This document shows positions 42,956-50,570 of a DNA stretch of 64,000 nt, piece after piece (the stretch's first letter is position 1; each line of letters opens with the position of its first letter). The position numbers and the translations under genes were made by a program. Source of the stretch: Bacteroidales bacterium (lineage in GTDB: Bacteria > Bacteroidota > Bacteroidia > Bacteroidales > Marinilabiliaceae). Where the stretch lies: the NCBI GenBank assembly GCA_024401395.1, contig JAKSLD010000016.1, forward strand, positions 20,642 through 84,641. Direction: 5' to 3'. Under the pieces are notes generated by a model that made no database searches, was not told the DNA's origin, and saw only the letters and a list, made by a program, of their open reading frames with translations.

Positions 42956-45310
42956 TCACTCGTTCTTGATTACCTCAGCAGGATTCTGCTTAACCGCCGA
43001 ATTGATACACCCGATGACGGTAAGGAAAATGATGACAGCCACTACGATAAGAATAAGCGGCATGAGCCACCACGCTATCGGCACCTGCTGGACATATGAC
43101 GAAAGCCACTCCTTCATAATCATATAACCTAATGGGAATGCAATGACAGCACTGACAAGAAGAGGAACAAGCTGCCTTTTAAGGAACATGGTCAAAACCT
43201 GACAGACTGTTGCACCATGCACCTTACGGAGCGCTATCTCCTTCTTACGTTGCTCCAACGAGAGCGAGAGCAACGAAAAGACACCAAAGAGAGAGACTAT
43301 GAGAGATACCACAGCAATGACGATGAGAACATCGAGCAACAACGACTCCTTGTAGAGCAGTTCATCAAAACGCTGCTCATTATCAACAAATCTGTATACC
43401 TGATCTTCTATACCCTCTCTGGCCATGAACTCCTCCATGCCAGAAAGAAAATCGGACTTGCTGCCTTCAGCTACCTTAAACGTTATAGCGACACCTTCGT
43501 TCGGGTATGAATTATTGCTATACAACAATGCACCCGGCTCTCCCGTCACAGATAAACAATAGATATTCTTAAGCACACCAGTAATGGTATAGCTCACTGC
43601 TCCATGATAGTCAAGAATATCCAATGTGCTACCTACTATACTATCTCTATCAAGCATCTTGGCCATGGTCTCGTTGATGAGTAATTCATGGCTATCTGCT
43701 CTTGGAGCACTACCCTCTTTCAATTTCAATCCCCAGAAATCTATCTCTTTGGGGATAATATCAACCATGGATACATCTATCTTCTGATTAGTCTTACTGT
43801 CGGGACTAATCTTAACTGGCTTTAGCATATCCATAGGGAGAACCGGATACGAAGAGAATACCGTATCGACTACCAAAGGCGAACTCTTTACGTAATCTAT
43901 CAATGACGGTGGGCAACGAAAAATGCTCAATACGTTGTGTCTTTCATACCCTAAGTCGCGCGATGAGCTGAGATACCTTACCTGCATTATCATTACTGCG
44001 ACACAGAAAAGAACACAAAGGCTTAATGATATTTGCACTACGTTGCTTACCACATCCAAAACAGCAGAGGAATGGTGCGACTGGTGTCCATAAAGGATAC
44101 TTCTCTGCGTTACCTTCATGGTATAAAGAGTGGTAACCACCGTGAGTGCAACACAACCTATCAATACTACCACACAATACATCACAACCTGAGCAATGAA
44201 AGATGCCGTAGCCATAGCAATCTCTGCATACTCCTCAAAAAATGGTTTGACGAAATATATGATAAGGGCTCCGATAAGTGCCGACATGGAAAATATAACC
44301 AGAGTCTCAACGATATTCATCCAGACTATTCCCCATTTGCCCGATCCAAGCATACGTCTGATAGCCAATGCACGACAGCGAATACGCACCTGGATAATCA
44401 TCGTTATATAATAATTACACAAGGCGCTGAAAATAACCAATAATCCTATCGCGCAGAATAGCAGGACATAGTTACTGCTGAAACAATACTCGGCATCTGG
44501 ATAATATACACGCAGTTTACGAAGAGGGAGGAAATCAAATTTCAGGTTAACATCCTCAGTCACCTCACTTGTCACAAAATTGGAGTAATACGACATAGTA
44601 ACTTTCGTTTCGGCAGCTCTTTTGGACACTACATCCACGTCGACTCCTTCGTATAATTTTGCCCACAATATGACTCGATATACACTTGGCGACATACCGT
44701 TCCACAATCCAAAGCACTTGTCAGGTGTAAACAATGCTGAATTGCCAGGCATATCCTCAAATACACCTACTATCTTAACCTCCTCCACTGGTCTATTGCT
44801 CCAATCCAAACGAGTCAATGACCTGCCTACTACATCCTCTTGTCCTAGCTTATCTATTGCCCATTTACGTGGAACCAGTATTTCATTTGGCGCAAGAAGT
44901 TCACCTCGACCTGACAGAATCTTGAGATTGAGTATTTTGCTGAGATTCGATGGTCCATAGTCTATTTGCATATAGTCATCCACATCCTTGAATTTGACTC
45001 CATCAGGATGCCATACGTACAATTCCTCTATCTCAGGACAGTATTTCTTAAGTGCCTCAATTTTTTCTGCTATAGCATCTCGGACTCCATAATCTGCACA
45101 ATCAGGCTGGAACTTTGCACTACCTTCTGATAGAAGGTATGTTCTGTCTGCATCTTCTATGAAATCTTCAAACGAATTGATATAGCTAAGCCATAGAGAA
45201 GAAAGGGCAAAGCAAGTCATGCCTACGGAGAGACCGACAAGACAAATTACCGTCTGGAGGCGGTACTTACCAAGATTACGGAGAGCAATTTTCAGATAAT
45301 GAGAAAACAT
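42956..45310 (-). CDS. FtsX-like (MacB-type) ABC transporter permease
   Basis: A 784-residue inner-membrane protein of the Bacteroidota type with two FtsX domains and two MacB-like periplasmic core regions. It starts MFSHYLKIALRNLGKYRLQT, typical of the family, with a first membrane segment about residues 20-42, a periplasmic stretch to about 285, then a membrane triad with the RRMLGSGKWGIVW coupling-helix type motif, a second periplasmic domain and a final triad containing EIALRKVHGATVCQVL and NPAEVIKNE. No ATPase gene is adjacent. Such proteins work as mechanotransmission exporters of peptides or lipids. The upstream region has a sigma54-like promoter and three palindromes. Confidence 0.88.
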   Translation of the reverse strand: MFSHYLKIALRNLGKYRLQTVICLVGLSVGMTCFALSSLWLSYINSFEDFIEDADRTYLLSEGSAKFQPDCADYGVRDAIAEKIEALKKYCPEIEELYVWHPDGVKFKDVDDYMQIDYGPSNLSKILNLKILSGRGELLAPNEILVPRKWAIDKLGQEDVVGRSLTRLDWSNRPVEEVKIVGVFEDMPGNSALFTPDKCFGLWNGMSPSVYRVILWAKLYEGVDVDVVSKRAAETKVTMSYYSNFVTSEVTEDVNLKFDFLPLRKLRVYYPDAEYCFSSNYVLLFCAIGLLVIFSALCNYYITMIIQVRIRCRALAIRRMLGSGKWGIVWMNIVETLVIFSMSALIGALIIYFVKPFFEEYAEIAMATASFIAQVVMYCVVVLIGCVALTVVTTLYTMKVTQRSILYGHQSHHSSAVLDVVSNVVQISLSLCVLFCVAVMIMQVRYLSSSRDLGYERHNVLSIFRCPPSLIDYVKSSPLVVDTVFSSYPVLPMDMLKPVKISPDSKTNQKIDVSMVDIIPKEIDFWGLKLKEGSAPRADSHELLINETMAKMLDRDSIVGSTLDILDYHGAVSYTITGVLKNIYCLSVTGEPGALLYSNNSYPNEGVAITFKVAEGSKSDFLSGMEEFMAREGIEDQVYRFVDNEQRFDELLYKESLLLDVLIVIAVVSLIVSLFGVFSLLSLSLEQRKKEIALRKVHGATVCQVLTMFLKRQLVPLLVSAVIAFPLGYMIMKEWLSSYVQQVPIAWWLMPLILIVVAVIIFLTVIGCINSAVKQNPAEVIKNE

Positions 45311-45338
45311 AATGAATATTATTTTTGCCTTATTGCAA

Positions 45339-45356
45339 TGTCAAAAAGCATGCCAA
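45339..45356 (-). promoter_or_regulatory. Sigma54-like promoter of the FtsX-like permease gene
   Basis: On the minus strand TTGGCATG, four bases (CTTT), TTGACA. The sigma54 consensus is about YTGGCACG-N4-TTGCW, so GG at -24 is conserved while the -12 GC reads GA. Predicted start is about 17 nt before the ATG. Three enhancer-like palindromes lie 90-135 bp upstream. Confidence 0.5.
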
Positions 45357-45412
45357 ATACACAATGTTCTGATTATCTGAATTTTACACCCGCACATATA
45401 TAAATAGTCAAC

Positions 45413-45469
45413 TGTGCGAATCCGCACACATGTGCGAAAACGCACATCTATACCGTGCGAATCCGCACA
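45413..45469 (-). promoter_or_regulatory. Three tandem palindromic operator-like sites
   Basis: TGTGCGAATCCGCACA (45413-45428), TGTGCGAAAACGCACA (45431-45446) and CGTGCGAATCCGCACA (45454-45469) are near-perfect 16-bp palindromes. The third overlaps the last codons of the upstream gene. They look like binding sites of a dimeric activator. Confidence 0.75.
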
Positions 45470-45852
45470 TCTCTCATCTCTCTTATGCTAGCGATCATGT
45501 CTACGACGTTCACGATACCATAGCAAGTGAGTAGAGAAAGGGCTACTGTAACTATAAGTCTGGAATTATTTTCTATGAAAAGAAGCAAAGCACTCTCGGA
45601 ATTGAACGAGAAGAGTGACACCTCTGCTGGCATAGAGAATAACAACGCTATAATGACTCCCCCACAGAGGATGCCGAGAATAAAGGCAACTAGCATTATA
45701 TATCTATAGCGACGAATGGTCGCCTCTTCGTGCTGCTTGATATACTCAACGGCATCGAGGCGTTTGTTTAATGCCTTCATGAAGTCGTCTGTATCATCAA
45801 AGGTAGGTTTGGAAGCGAGGAACAGATCCTCCAATGCTTTATCTTTCATCAT
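45448..45852 (-). CDS. Small membrane protein downstream of the ECF sigma gene
   Basis: A 134-residue protein with a cytoplasmic, charged N-terminus of about 50 residues (DKALEDLFLASKPTFDDTDDF, KALNKRLDAVEYIKQHEE) and two membrane segments (about 52-72 and 98-118). Start overlaps the sigma factor stop (ATGATGA). Position directly after an ECF sigma gene and the helical cytosolic N-terminus followed by membrane helices make it a candidate anti-sigma factor, though no zinc HxxxCxxC motif is seen. The last codons contain the third palindrome of the operator array. Confidence 0.65.
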   Translation of the reverse strand: MMKDKALEDLFLASKPTFDDTDDFMKALNKRLDAVEYIKQHEEATIRRYRYIMLVAFILGILCGGVIIALLFSMPAEVSLFSFNSESALLLFIENNSRLIVTVALSLLTCYGIVNVVDMIASIREMRDVRIRTV

Positions 45853-46325
45853 ATCTTCAGTTTTTCTTTTAGTTTATCACGACCGCGAGAGAGTTGCTTT
45901 TTTACAGCATCCTCAGAAGAATCTGTGATACTGGCTATTTCCTTTATGCTATAGCCATTCATGTAGAACATTACTATTGAAGAGCGCTCTTTGGCTGGCA
46001 AGGTAGACAGTGCCATATATAACCCCTGATGCTCAAAGGCGGAGTCGGCCTCTGCCGTGCCCATTACACCTCGCGCAGTATCAATATCTTCTGATATCTT
46101 AGTGCTTGCCTTATGGTTCAAGAATGTATTATGTGCAATCTTGAATATCCACGATCTGAATTTACCTTGTTCCTGATAGCCTGATGATGAGAGATAAGCC
46201 TTGACGAGGGTGTCTTGTGCGATATCATCGGCTTCTTCCCGATTTCCTCCGCACAGGGCCAGCAAGAAACCACGCAGAGCTCCTTGTTCCCTCTGTACCA
46301 ATGCTGTGAACTGATCTCTAGTCAT
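45849..46325 (-). CDS. ECF-type RNA polymerase sigma factor
   Basis: A 158-residue sigma70 family protein with only regions 2 and 4. Region 2 includes ALCGGNREEADDIAQDTLVKAY and FRSWIFKIAHNTFLNH; region 4 has LSTLPAKERSSIVMFYMNGY and the helix-turn-helix SIKEIASITDSSEDAVKKQL, then SRGRDKLKEKL. It probably drives its own operon from the ECF-like promoter at 46824-46870 and perhaps the second copy at 47011-47057. It sits two bases after the upstream gene and overlaps the following one. Confidence 0.93.
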   Translation of the reverse strand: MTRDQFTALVQREQGALRGFLLALCGGNREEADDIAQDTLVKAYLSSSGYQEQGKFRSWIFKIAHNTFLNHKASTKISEDIDTARGVMGTAEADSAFEHQGLYMALSTLPAKERSSIVMFYMNGYSIKEIASITDSSEDAVKKQLSRGRDKLKEKLKI

Positions 46326-46327
46326 CG

Positions 46328-46774
46328 TTATTTATTACACTTTTCTTTCTCTTCAGCTTCTATCTCCTTGGCCAACATCCTTTTACCTATATAATAGCTG
46401 ATAAGAAGAGCTATGCCGACAGCGGTACAGACAATACCTCCCATGATACAATTGAACAACATCCATCTAACGCCACCTACAGTTGACGCCAAGCAAGCTG
46501 CAATCAACAACCCGATTCCAATGAACAATGTGATGAGACCACCCTCGAGTTTGCTGATTAACTTCTCTTTTAGGAGTTTCTTCGACTCATTCATCTTATT
46601 TACCAACTCCTTTACATCTAAGTTGGCATTCTTCTCAAGAGAAGCAAGGATAATCTCCTTTCTAATTCTCTCTGAAGCCATTTTGCGCCTAGATACGATG
46701 AGGACAATGCTGATAGGAAAAATTACAGATGTCAGCAATACGATGATAATACCTGCCAAATATGTTTCGCTCAT
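46328..46774 (-). CDS. Membrane protein, DUF6249-like, first gene of the ECF sigma operon
   Basis: A 148-residue protein with an N-terminal membrane segment (LAGIIIVLLTSVIFPISIVLI-like), a charged helical linker (about 30-72) and two further membrane segments, with a Lys/Glu-rich tail. The layout resembles the DUF6249 family often encoded beside ECF sigma genes in Bacteroidota; the family label is from memory. It is two bases upstream of the sigma gene. A role in envelope-stress sensing is plausible but unproven. Confidence 0.6.
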   Translation of the reverse strand: MSETYLAGIIIVLLTSVIFPISIVLIVSRRKMASERIRKEIILASLEKNANLDVKELVNKMNESKKLLKEKLISKLEGGLITLFIGIGLLIAACLASTVGGVRWMLFNCIMGGIVCTAVGIALLISYYIGKRMLAKEIEAEEKEKCNK

Positions 46775-46823
46775 ATTATTGTGTTTTTATAAGTTATACT
46801 TTATTGTTGTTTTTATTCTTTTT

Positions 46824-46870
46824 GAACCGATTCATCTATATAACAAGACGAATCGCGGAAAGGTGACATA
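46824..46870 (-). promoter_or_regulatory. ECF-like promoter A, upstream of the sigma operon
   Basis: Read on the minus strand: ATGTCACCTTTCC, then CGTCTTGTTATATA, then GATGAATCGGTTC. A TGTmAC-type -35 box and a CGTC -10 box about 12 bp apart are typical of Bacteroidota ECF promoters. The ATG of the operon lies 50 bp on. Promoter B (47011-47057) is a diverged duplicate. Confidence 0.6.
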
Positions 46871-46975
46871 CTAAGGTACTAAAACATATATCATTTCAGC
46901 AATAGTGTCAGCCAAAACAAATACTAGTTCGCCGATTATGCCGACCATTACCATTATCATTTCAATGATGCTCAT
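46871..46975 (-). CDS. 34-residue hydrophobic peptide between two ECF-like promoters
   Basis: ATG at 46975, stop at 46871. The peptide begins MSIIEMIMVMVGIIGELVFV and ends ADTIAEMIYVLVP: one membrane-spanning stretch interrupted by Glu and Asp. A longer frame (start 47056) would begin inside promoter B and is not favoured. It directly follows the ECF-like promoter B by about 35 bp and starts ATGAGC as does the next gene. This is a candidate small membrane protein of the ECF regulon; there is no homology evidence available here. Confidence 0.4.
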   Translation of the reverse strand: MSIIEMIMVMVGIIGELVFVLADTIAEMIYVLVP

Positions 46976-47010
46976 TGTTCTTGATTTTTTAGTTACTGTT
47001 TTTGTTTTTA

Positions 47011-47057
47011 GAACCGATTCATTTATAAAACAAGTCAAACGAGCAAAAAGTGACATG
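47011..47057 (-). promoter_or_regulatory. ECF-like promoter B, upstream of the 34-residue peptide
   Basis: Minus strand: ATGTCACTTTTTGC, then TTTGACTTGTTTTATA, then AATGAATCGGTTC. It aligns over its full 47 bp with promoter A; the final GAATCGGTTC is identical. Confidence 0.55.
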
Positions 47058-47138
47058 TTGCTGTAAATATTTTTTGTTTCTTTTTCAAACTAAAAAGGGT
47101 CGGCTCTTGTATAAAAGAGAAACGTAAAGATAAAGAAT

Positions 47139-48983
47139 ATGCTATTCGATATAGATAAGAGATTCAAAAAAGCGTTTGACCTGAAGCATATCAGCACACG
47201 ATTGACGCTTTTTATTACCATACTTACTACGGTTATCTGTATCACCCTTACCTTGATTGCCCAGATAAGGGTGTATTCACATCAGATAGCCCAAACGGAA
47301 GAGGTCCTTTTGCGAGATGCTAATATTCTCTCGCGAGAAATACGCTCGATGATTAATATGCGTCAGTCAGAAGCTTCGGTATTTGCTGCGTCGGGAGATT
47401 TTAAGAAGCTTCAGAGTATAGACGTGAATGACAGCAGGATAAAGGCTATCATCGGGTCTATAAATAATATGGTGCAAGGTGATGCTGTGATACGTAATTT
47501 CTTTATAGCCGACACAGAAGGCAACTGTATATCATCGACACTTGAGCAATTTGACATCAGCGACAGGGATTATTTTCAGAAGTGCATAGAGACTCGAGCC
47601 GCTACTCAGCCTCAACTTGTAAAAAACAGGCTTACTGAGGATAATACGCTTGTATATTCGGCGCCAATCATAAATCAGAACGATGAACTTATAGGTGTCT
47701 TTGTAGAAGGACTCGAAGCAAAAGAGATGTCGTATCAGATGGCGCAGATTAAATTCGGCACGCAATCTCCTTTCGTAATTCGTCGTGACGGAGCTGTCAT
47801 AGCTCACGAGGTACCAGATTTGGTAATGATATCTTGCAATATGCTCAACGATGAGTTTCTGCACGACTTTATTGTAGAGGCTATTGCCAATGAACAGGGA
47901 AACGGTTTCTACACATACCAAGGAACGGAGATCATTACTGGCTACTGCCCTATTGCCGATACGGACTGGATTATCTCTATACAATGTATAAAGAGCGAAA
48001 TATTGGTTGAGTTCTGGAATACGGCCAAGATGTTGTTATGGGTAGGTATACTTATAATAGTCATATCTGCATTTATGGCATTTGGAATTGGCAAATTGAT
48101 AGGCAATCCAATAAATATAGTGACTAAGGCGACTAAAGCTATGCAGTCTGGCGATCTGACTGGCTCATGGCTTACCAATAAATATCGCAAGTACCTTACC
48201 AAGCACGATGACGAGGTAAGTATGCTGGGTAAGTCGTTCATTGAATTGTCTGAACGTTTGCACGAGGTAATCAAGAACATACAATACACTTGTTCAGAGG
48301 TACTGGACACAGCATCGCTTATCAACGAAGCTAGTAAGAGTGTATCTTCTGGGTCTAACTCTCAAGCTGCTTCGGCAGAGGAAGTGGCTTCTACTATTGA
48401 AGAGATAGCGTCTAACATCAAGCAGAATGCTATGAATGCGAAACGCACTTCACAGATAGCAGAGCACTCGGTAAAGAACAGTCAGAATGGTCTTGAAGCA
48501 GTAAATGGCACGATAGAAAAGATGCATGCCATAGCAGAAAAGATAACTATAGTAGAGAGCATAGCCAAGCAGACAAATATCCTGGCTCTCAATGCTTCTG
48601 TGGAGGCGGCTCGCGCTGGTAACGCCGGTCAGGGCTTTGCTGTCGTAGCTGGCGAGGTACGTAAGTTGGCGGAAATCAGCAAAGAATCGGCTGATGAGAT
48701 TATGTCGCTTGTCGGCGAGAGTTCTCAGGCTTCGGAGAAATGTGGAGAGGTAATTTCAGCACTTGTGCCGGAAATAGAGCAGACTGGCTCTCTGGTAAAC
48801 GAGATAGCAGCCGCCAGCCAGGAGCAGGATGTCGGCGCTCAGCAGATTAATACTGCTGTATCTGAAATGAATCTGATTACACAGCAGAACGCTGCTGCTG
48901 CGGAGCGTTTGTCTAGCATGGCTAACACGCTGTCAGAATTGGCCAACAAACTGGAGAAAGCTGTGGGCTACTTCAGCATATAA
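47139..48983 (+). CDS. Methyl-accepting chemotaxis protein with Cache sensor
   Basis: A 614-residue transmembrane receptor. The first membrane segment is about residues 21-43, a dCache-like periplasmic sensor spans about 45-285 ([48 protein letters not shown]), the second membrane segment is about 293-315, then HAMP ([19 protein letters not shown]) and the signalling domain. The conserved hairpin tip is [40 protein letters not shown]. No che, flagellar or pilus genes are in the window. Such receptors are rare in Bacteroidales, so this may be an acquired gene or part of an unusual signalling array. Divergent from the ECF operon. Confidence 0.93.
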   Translation: MLFDIDKRFKKAFDLKHISTRLTLFITILTTVICITLTLIAQIRVYSHQIAQTEEVLLRDANILSREIRSMINMRQSEASVFAASGDFKKLQSIDVNDSRIKAIIGSINNMVQGDAVIRNFFIADTEGNCISSTLEQFDISDRDYFQKCIETRAATQPQLVKNRLTEDNTLVYSAPIINQNDELIGVFVEGLEAKEMSYQMAQIKFGTQSPFVIRRDGAVIAHEVPDLVMISCNMLNDEFLHDFIVEAIANEQGNGFYTYQGTEIITGYCPIADTDWIISIQCIKSEILVEFWNTAKMLLWVGILIIVISAFMAFGIGKLIGNPINIVTKATKAMQSGDLTGSWLTNKYRKYLTKHDDEVSMLGKSFIELSERLHEVIKNIQYTCSEVLDTASLINEASKSVSSGSNSQAASAEEVASTIEEIASNIKQNAMNAKRTSQIAEHSVKNSQNGLEAVNGTIEKMHAIAEKITIVESIAKQTNILALNASVEAARAGNAGQGFAVVAGEVRKLAEISKESADEIMSLVGESSQASEKCGEVISALVPEIEQTGSLVNEIAAASQEQDVGAQQINTAVSEMNLITQQNAAAAERLSSMANTLSELANKLEKAVGYFSI

Positions 48984-49029
48984 GCATAACGACTTTAAGG
49001 GGGGCTTTTAATTGACAATCATAATATAC

Positions 49030-49062
49030 GAGTCGGCATCCAATAGATGTCGGCTCGTTGTT
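49030..49062 (+). terminator. Rho-independent terminator after the chemoreceptor gene
   Basis: GAGTCGGCATC (49030-49040) pairs with GATGTCGGCTC (49046-49056) with two G-U pairs, then GTTGTTTT. Confidence 0.75.
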
Positions 49063-49075
49063 TTATTGCTCCATT

Positions 49076-49213
49076 TAAATAAAAATTTACGATGAACGAG
49101 GGACTTCCCTTATACTAGACCGAGTGTAGACAGTGTATACACATGACCTACAAAATAAAAAATTTACGATGAACAAGGGACTTCTCTTATACTAGACCGA
49201 GTGTAGAGAGAGT
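49076..49213 (-). repeat. Interspersed repeat copies 8 and 9 (tandem dimer, inverted)
   Basis: On the plus strand AAAAATTTACGATGAAC occurs at 49081 and at about 49158, each followed by GGGACTTCCCTTATACTAG or close. Same unit and linker as the dimer at 32308-32415 but in opposite orientation. These are the only minus-oriented copies. Confidence 0.88.
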
Positions 49214-49385
49214 CTATCGCGAACCCTCTATATAATCGTACTCGCTCTAGCTTGTACTTTTTATGATGCTCTATAGAATGCGTGGAATAATCATTCTTCA
49301 AAATGGGCGTTTCGCAATAGTATATGGAATAATATTCTACAACAACTAATGTATCAGATAGATAATTCTATTGTTTTGCGTTTCG
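49214..49385. other. Featureless intergenic stretch
   Basis: Part of the 460-bp gap between the chemoreceptor and the Cys-rich leader ORF. Apart from the terminator, the repeat dimer and the promoter listed separately I see only AT-rich sequence with no gene-like frame. Confidence 0.5.
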
Positions 49386-49416
49386 TTGGTAGAAGTATAC
49401 AACTGCCGTAGCTTTG
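49386..49416 (+). promoter_or_regulatory. Promoter of the SusCD/sulfur locus
   Basis: TTG (49386-49388), 20-bp spacer, TAGCTTTG (49409-49416). Predicted transcription start is about 20 nt before the Cys-rich leader ORF and 200 nt before the first large gene. Confidence 0.68.
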
Positions 49417-49443
49417 CAATGTCAAATAAAAAAAGAAGAAAGA

Positions 49444-49542
49444 ATGACAACGAAAACAATTACACAGAAACAATGGACGACACAGAGTCAAGAACATAGT
49501 AGCAACAATATGCATCGATGTTGCGGACGAATGTGTTGCTGA
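49444..49542 (+). CDS. 32-residue Cys-rich leader peptide
   Basis: Short ORF right after the promoter: begins MTTKTITQKQWTTQSQEHSS and ends NNMHRCCGRMCC, stop TGA at 49540-49542. It has a purine-rich stretch (AAAGAAGAAAGA) before the ATG. Four cysteines and two methionines cluster in the last ten codons. There is no signal peptide. The position, length and composition fit a cis-acting leader whose translation responds to charged tRNA-Cys, as known for Cys-rich leader peptides in other phyla; a metal-binding peptide is the alternative. The 82 nt between it and the next gene are A/C-rich, low in G and without a clear hairpin, which would favour a Rho-dependent or coupling mechanism over an intrinsic terminator (inference). 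Confidence 0.65.
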   Translation: MTTKTITQKQWTTQSQEHSSNNMHRCCGRMCC

Positions 49543-49624
49543 GGGAAAGCGACAAACACGGTAAAGAATAAATCAAACAGACAACAACAGAATAACAGTA
49601 ATAACAACACAAAACAATAAAGAC

Positions 49625-50524
49625 ATGAAAAAGATATTCATCACCATATTATCAGTAGTATTTGCGGCAAACGTATTTGCACAGGAGACAAAGACAACTA
49701 TCACATTGAGCGTATCAAAGTTCAGCAAGGGTTTGGTAGAGCGTTGGATAAGTGACTACGAGAAGCAGAATGAGAATGTAGAGATTCGCATCGTATCGGG
49801 TAAGGCTGCTCAGAATGCAGACCTCGTGGTAACGGGCAACGAAGTAGCAGCTGACAGAGATGCCGTAGCAGTAGCAAAATATGCTCTTCTACCTGTGACA
49901 GCTGCAGAGAATCCTCTCTATTCTGAGCTTCAAGACAAAGAACTTGGTGAAAAAGACCTTAAGCACCTCTTCTTTGAGTTATCTGCAGAAGAGAAACTAT
50001 ACAGAAGAGGCAAGGCTCTCTGGACCGACCAGTTCAAGGTTGTCAGTGGTTCGGGTAAGAATGCTGGCGCTGCTATCTATGCTAAATATTTCGGTCACGA
50101 AGCAGCTGACTTCAGAGGTAACAGGATTGCAGGTGACGACCTCTATCTCCTTAGCGCCCTCAACGAGGACAAGGAGCAGATTACAATCAATAACCTCACA
50201 TACATATACGACCTTGAGTCTCGTCAGTTGAAAAGCGACTTGACTATACTTCCATTGAAGTTGAAGAAACGTCAGGAGGTAGCATTGCAAAGCGGTAACC
50301 TTGATGCAATAATAGAATTGCTCGAGGAAGAAGATGTAGATCTCATTCCAGTAGCTAGACTCAACGTAGTAGTAGCTAAAGCTAGCACAGAAGCCAACAA
50401 CTTCCTCTCATTCATCCTTGGCGATGGCCAGCAGGCAAATCACGATTTCGGCTTCTTACAGCTCGACTATAAGTTGGCACAGGTTCAGAGCACATTGATA
50501 AGCACACGTCTTGCTTCAAAATAA
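49625..50524 (+). CDS. Periplasmic substrate-binding-like protein
   Basis: A 299-residue protein with a signal peptide (SVVFAANVFAQ). The mature part resembles type-2 periplasmic binding proteins of the PstS/sulfate-binding kind: TITLSVSKFSKGLVERWISD at the N-terminus, repeated alpha/beta units (NADLVVTGNEVAADRD, GSGKNAGAAIYAKYFG) and VDLIPVARLNVVVAKA near the end. No ABC transporter membrane or ATPase gene is nearby; instead a SusCD pair follows 46 bp later. It might bind the imported ligand in the periplasm or act as an accessory lipid-free carrier. The family assignment is tentative. Confidence 0.6.
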   Translation: MKKIFITILSVVFAANVFAQETKTTITLSVSKFSKGLVERWISDYEKQNENVEIRIVSGKAAQNADLVVTGNEVAADRDAVAVAKYALLPVTAAENPLYSELQDKELGEKDLKHLFFELSAEEKLYRRGKALWTDQFKVVSGSGKNAGAAIYAKYFGHEAADFRGNRIAGDDLYLLSALNEDKEQITINNLTYIYDLESRQLKSDLTILPLKLKKRQEVALQSGNLDAIIELLEEEDVDLIPVARLNVVVAKASTEANNFLSFILGDGQQANHDFGFLQLDYKLAQVQSTLISTRLASK

Positions 50525-50570
50525 AGCTCAACATACACCACACACATCATAAAATAGTTAGAATAATAAT

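Noticed and set aside
46976..47056. Longer 61-residue form of the small ECF-regulon peptide
   Set aside because: Its first codons coincide with the -35/-10 region of promoter B, so the transcript would not contain that start.
49543..49624. SAM, cobalamin or T-box type riboswitch in the leader of the sulfur locus
   Set aside because: The spacer is short, A/C-rich and shows no conserved helices; the Cys-rich ORF is the better regulatory candidate.
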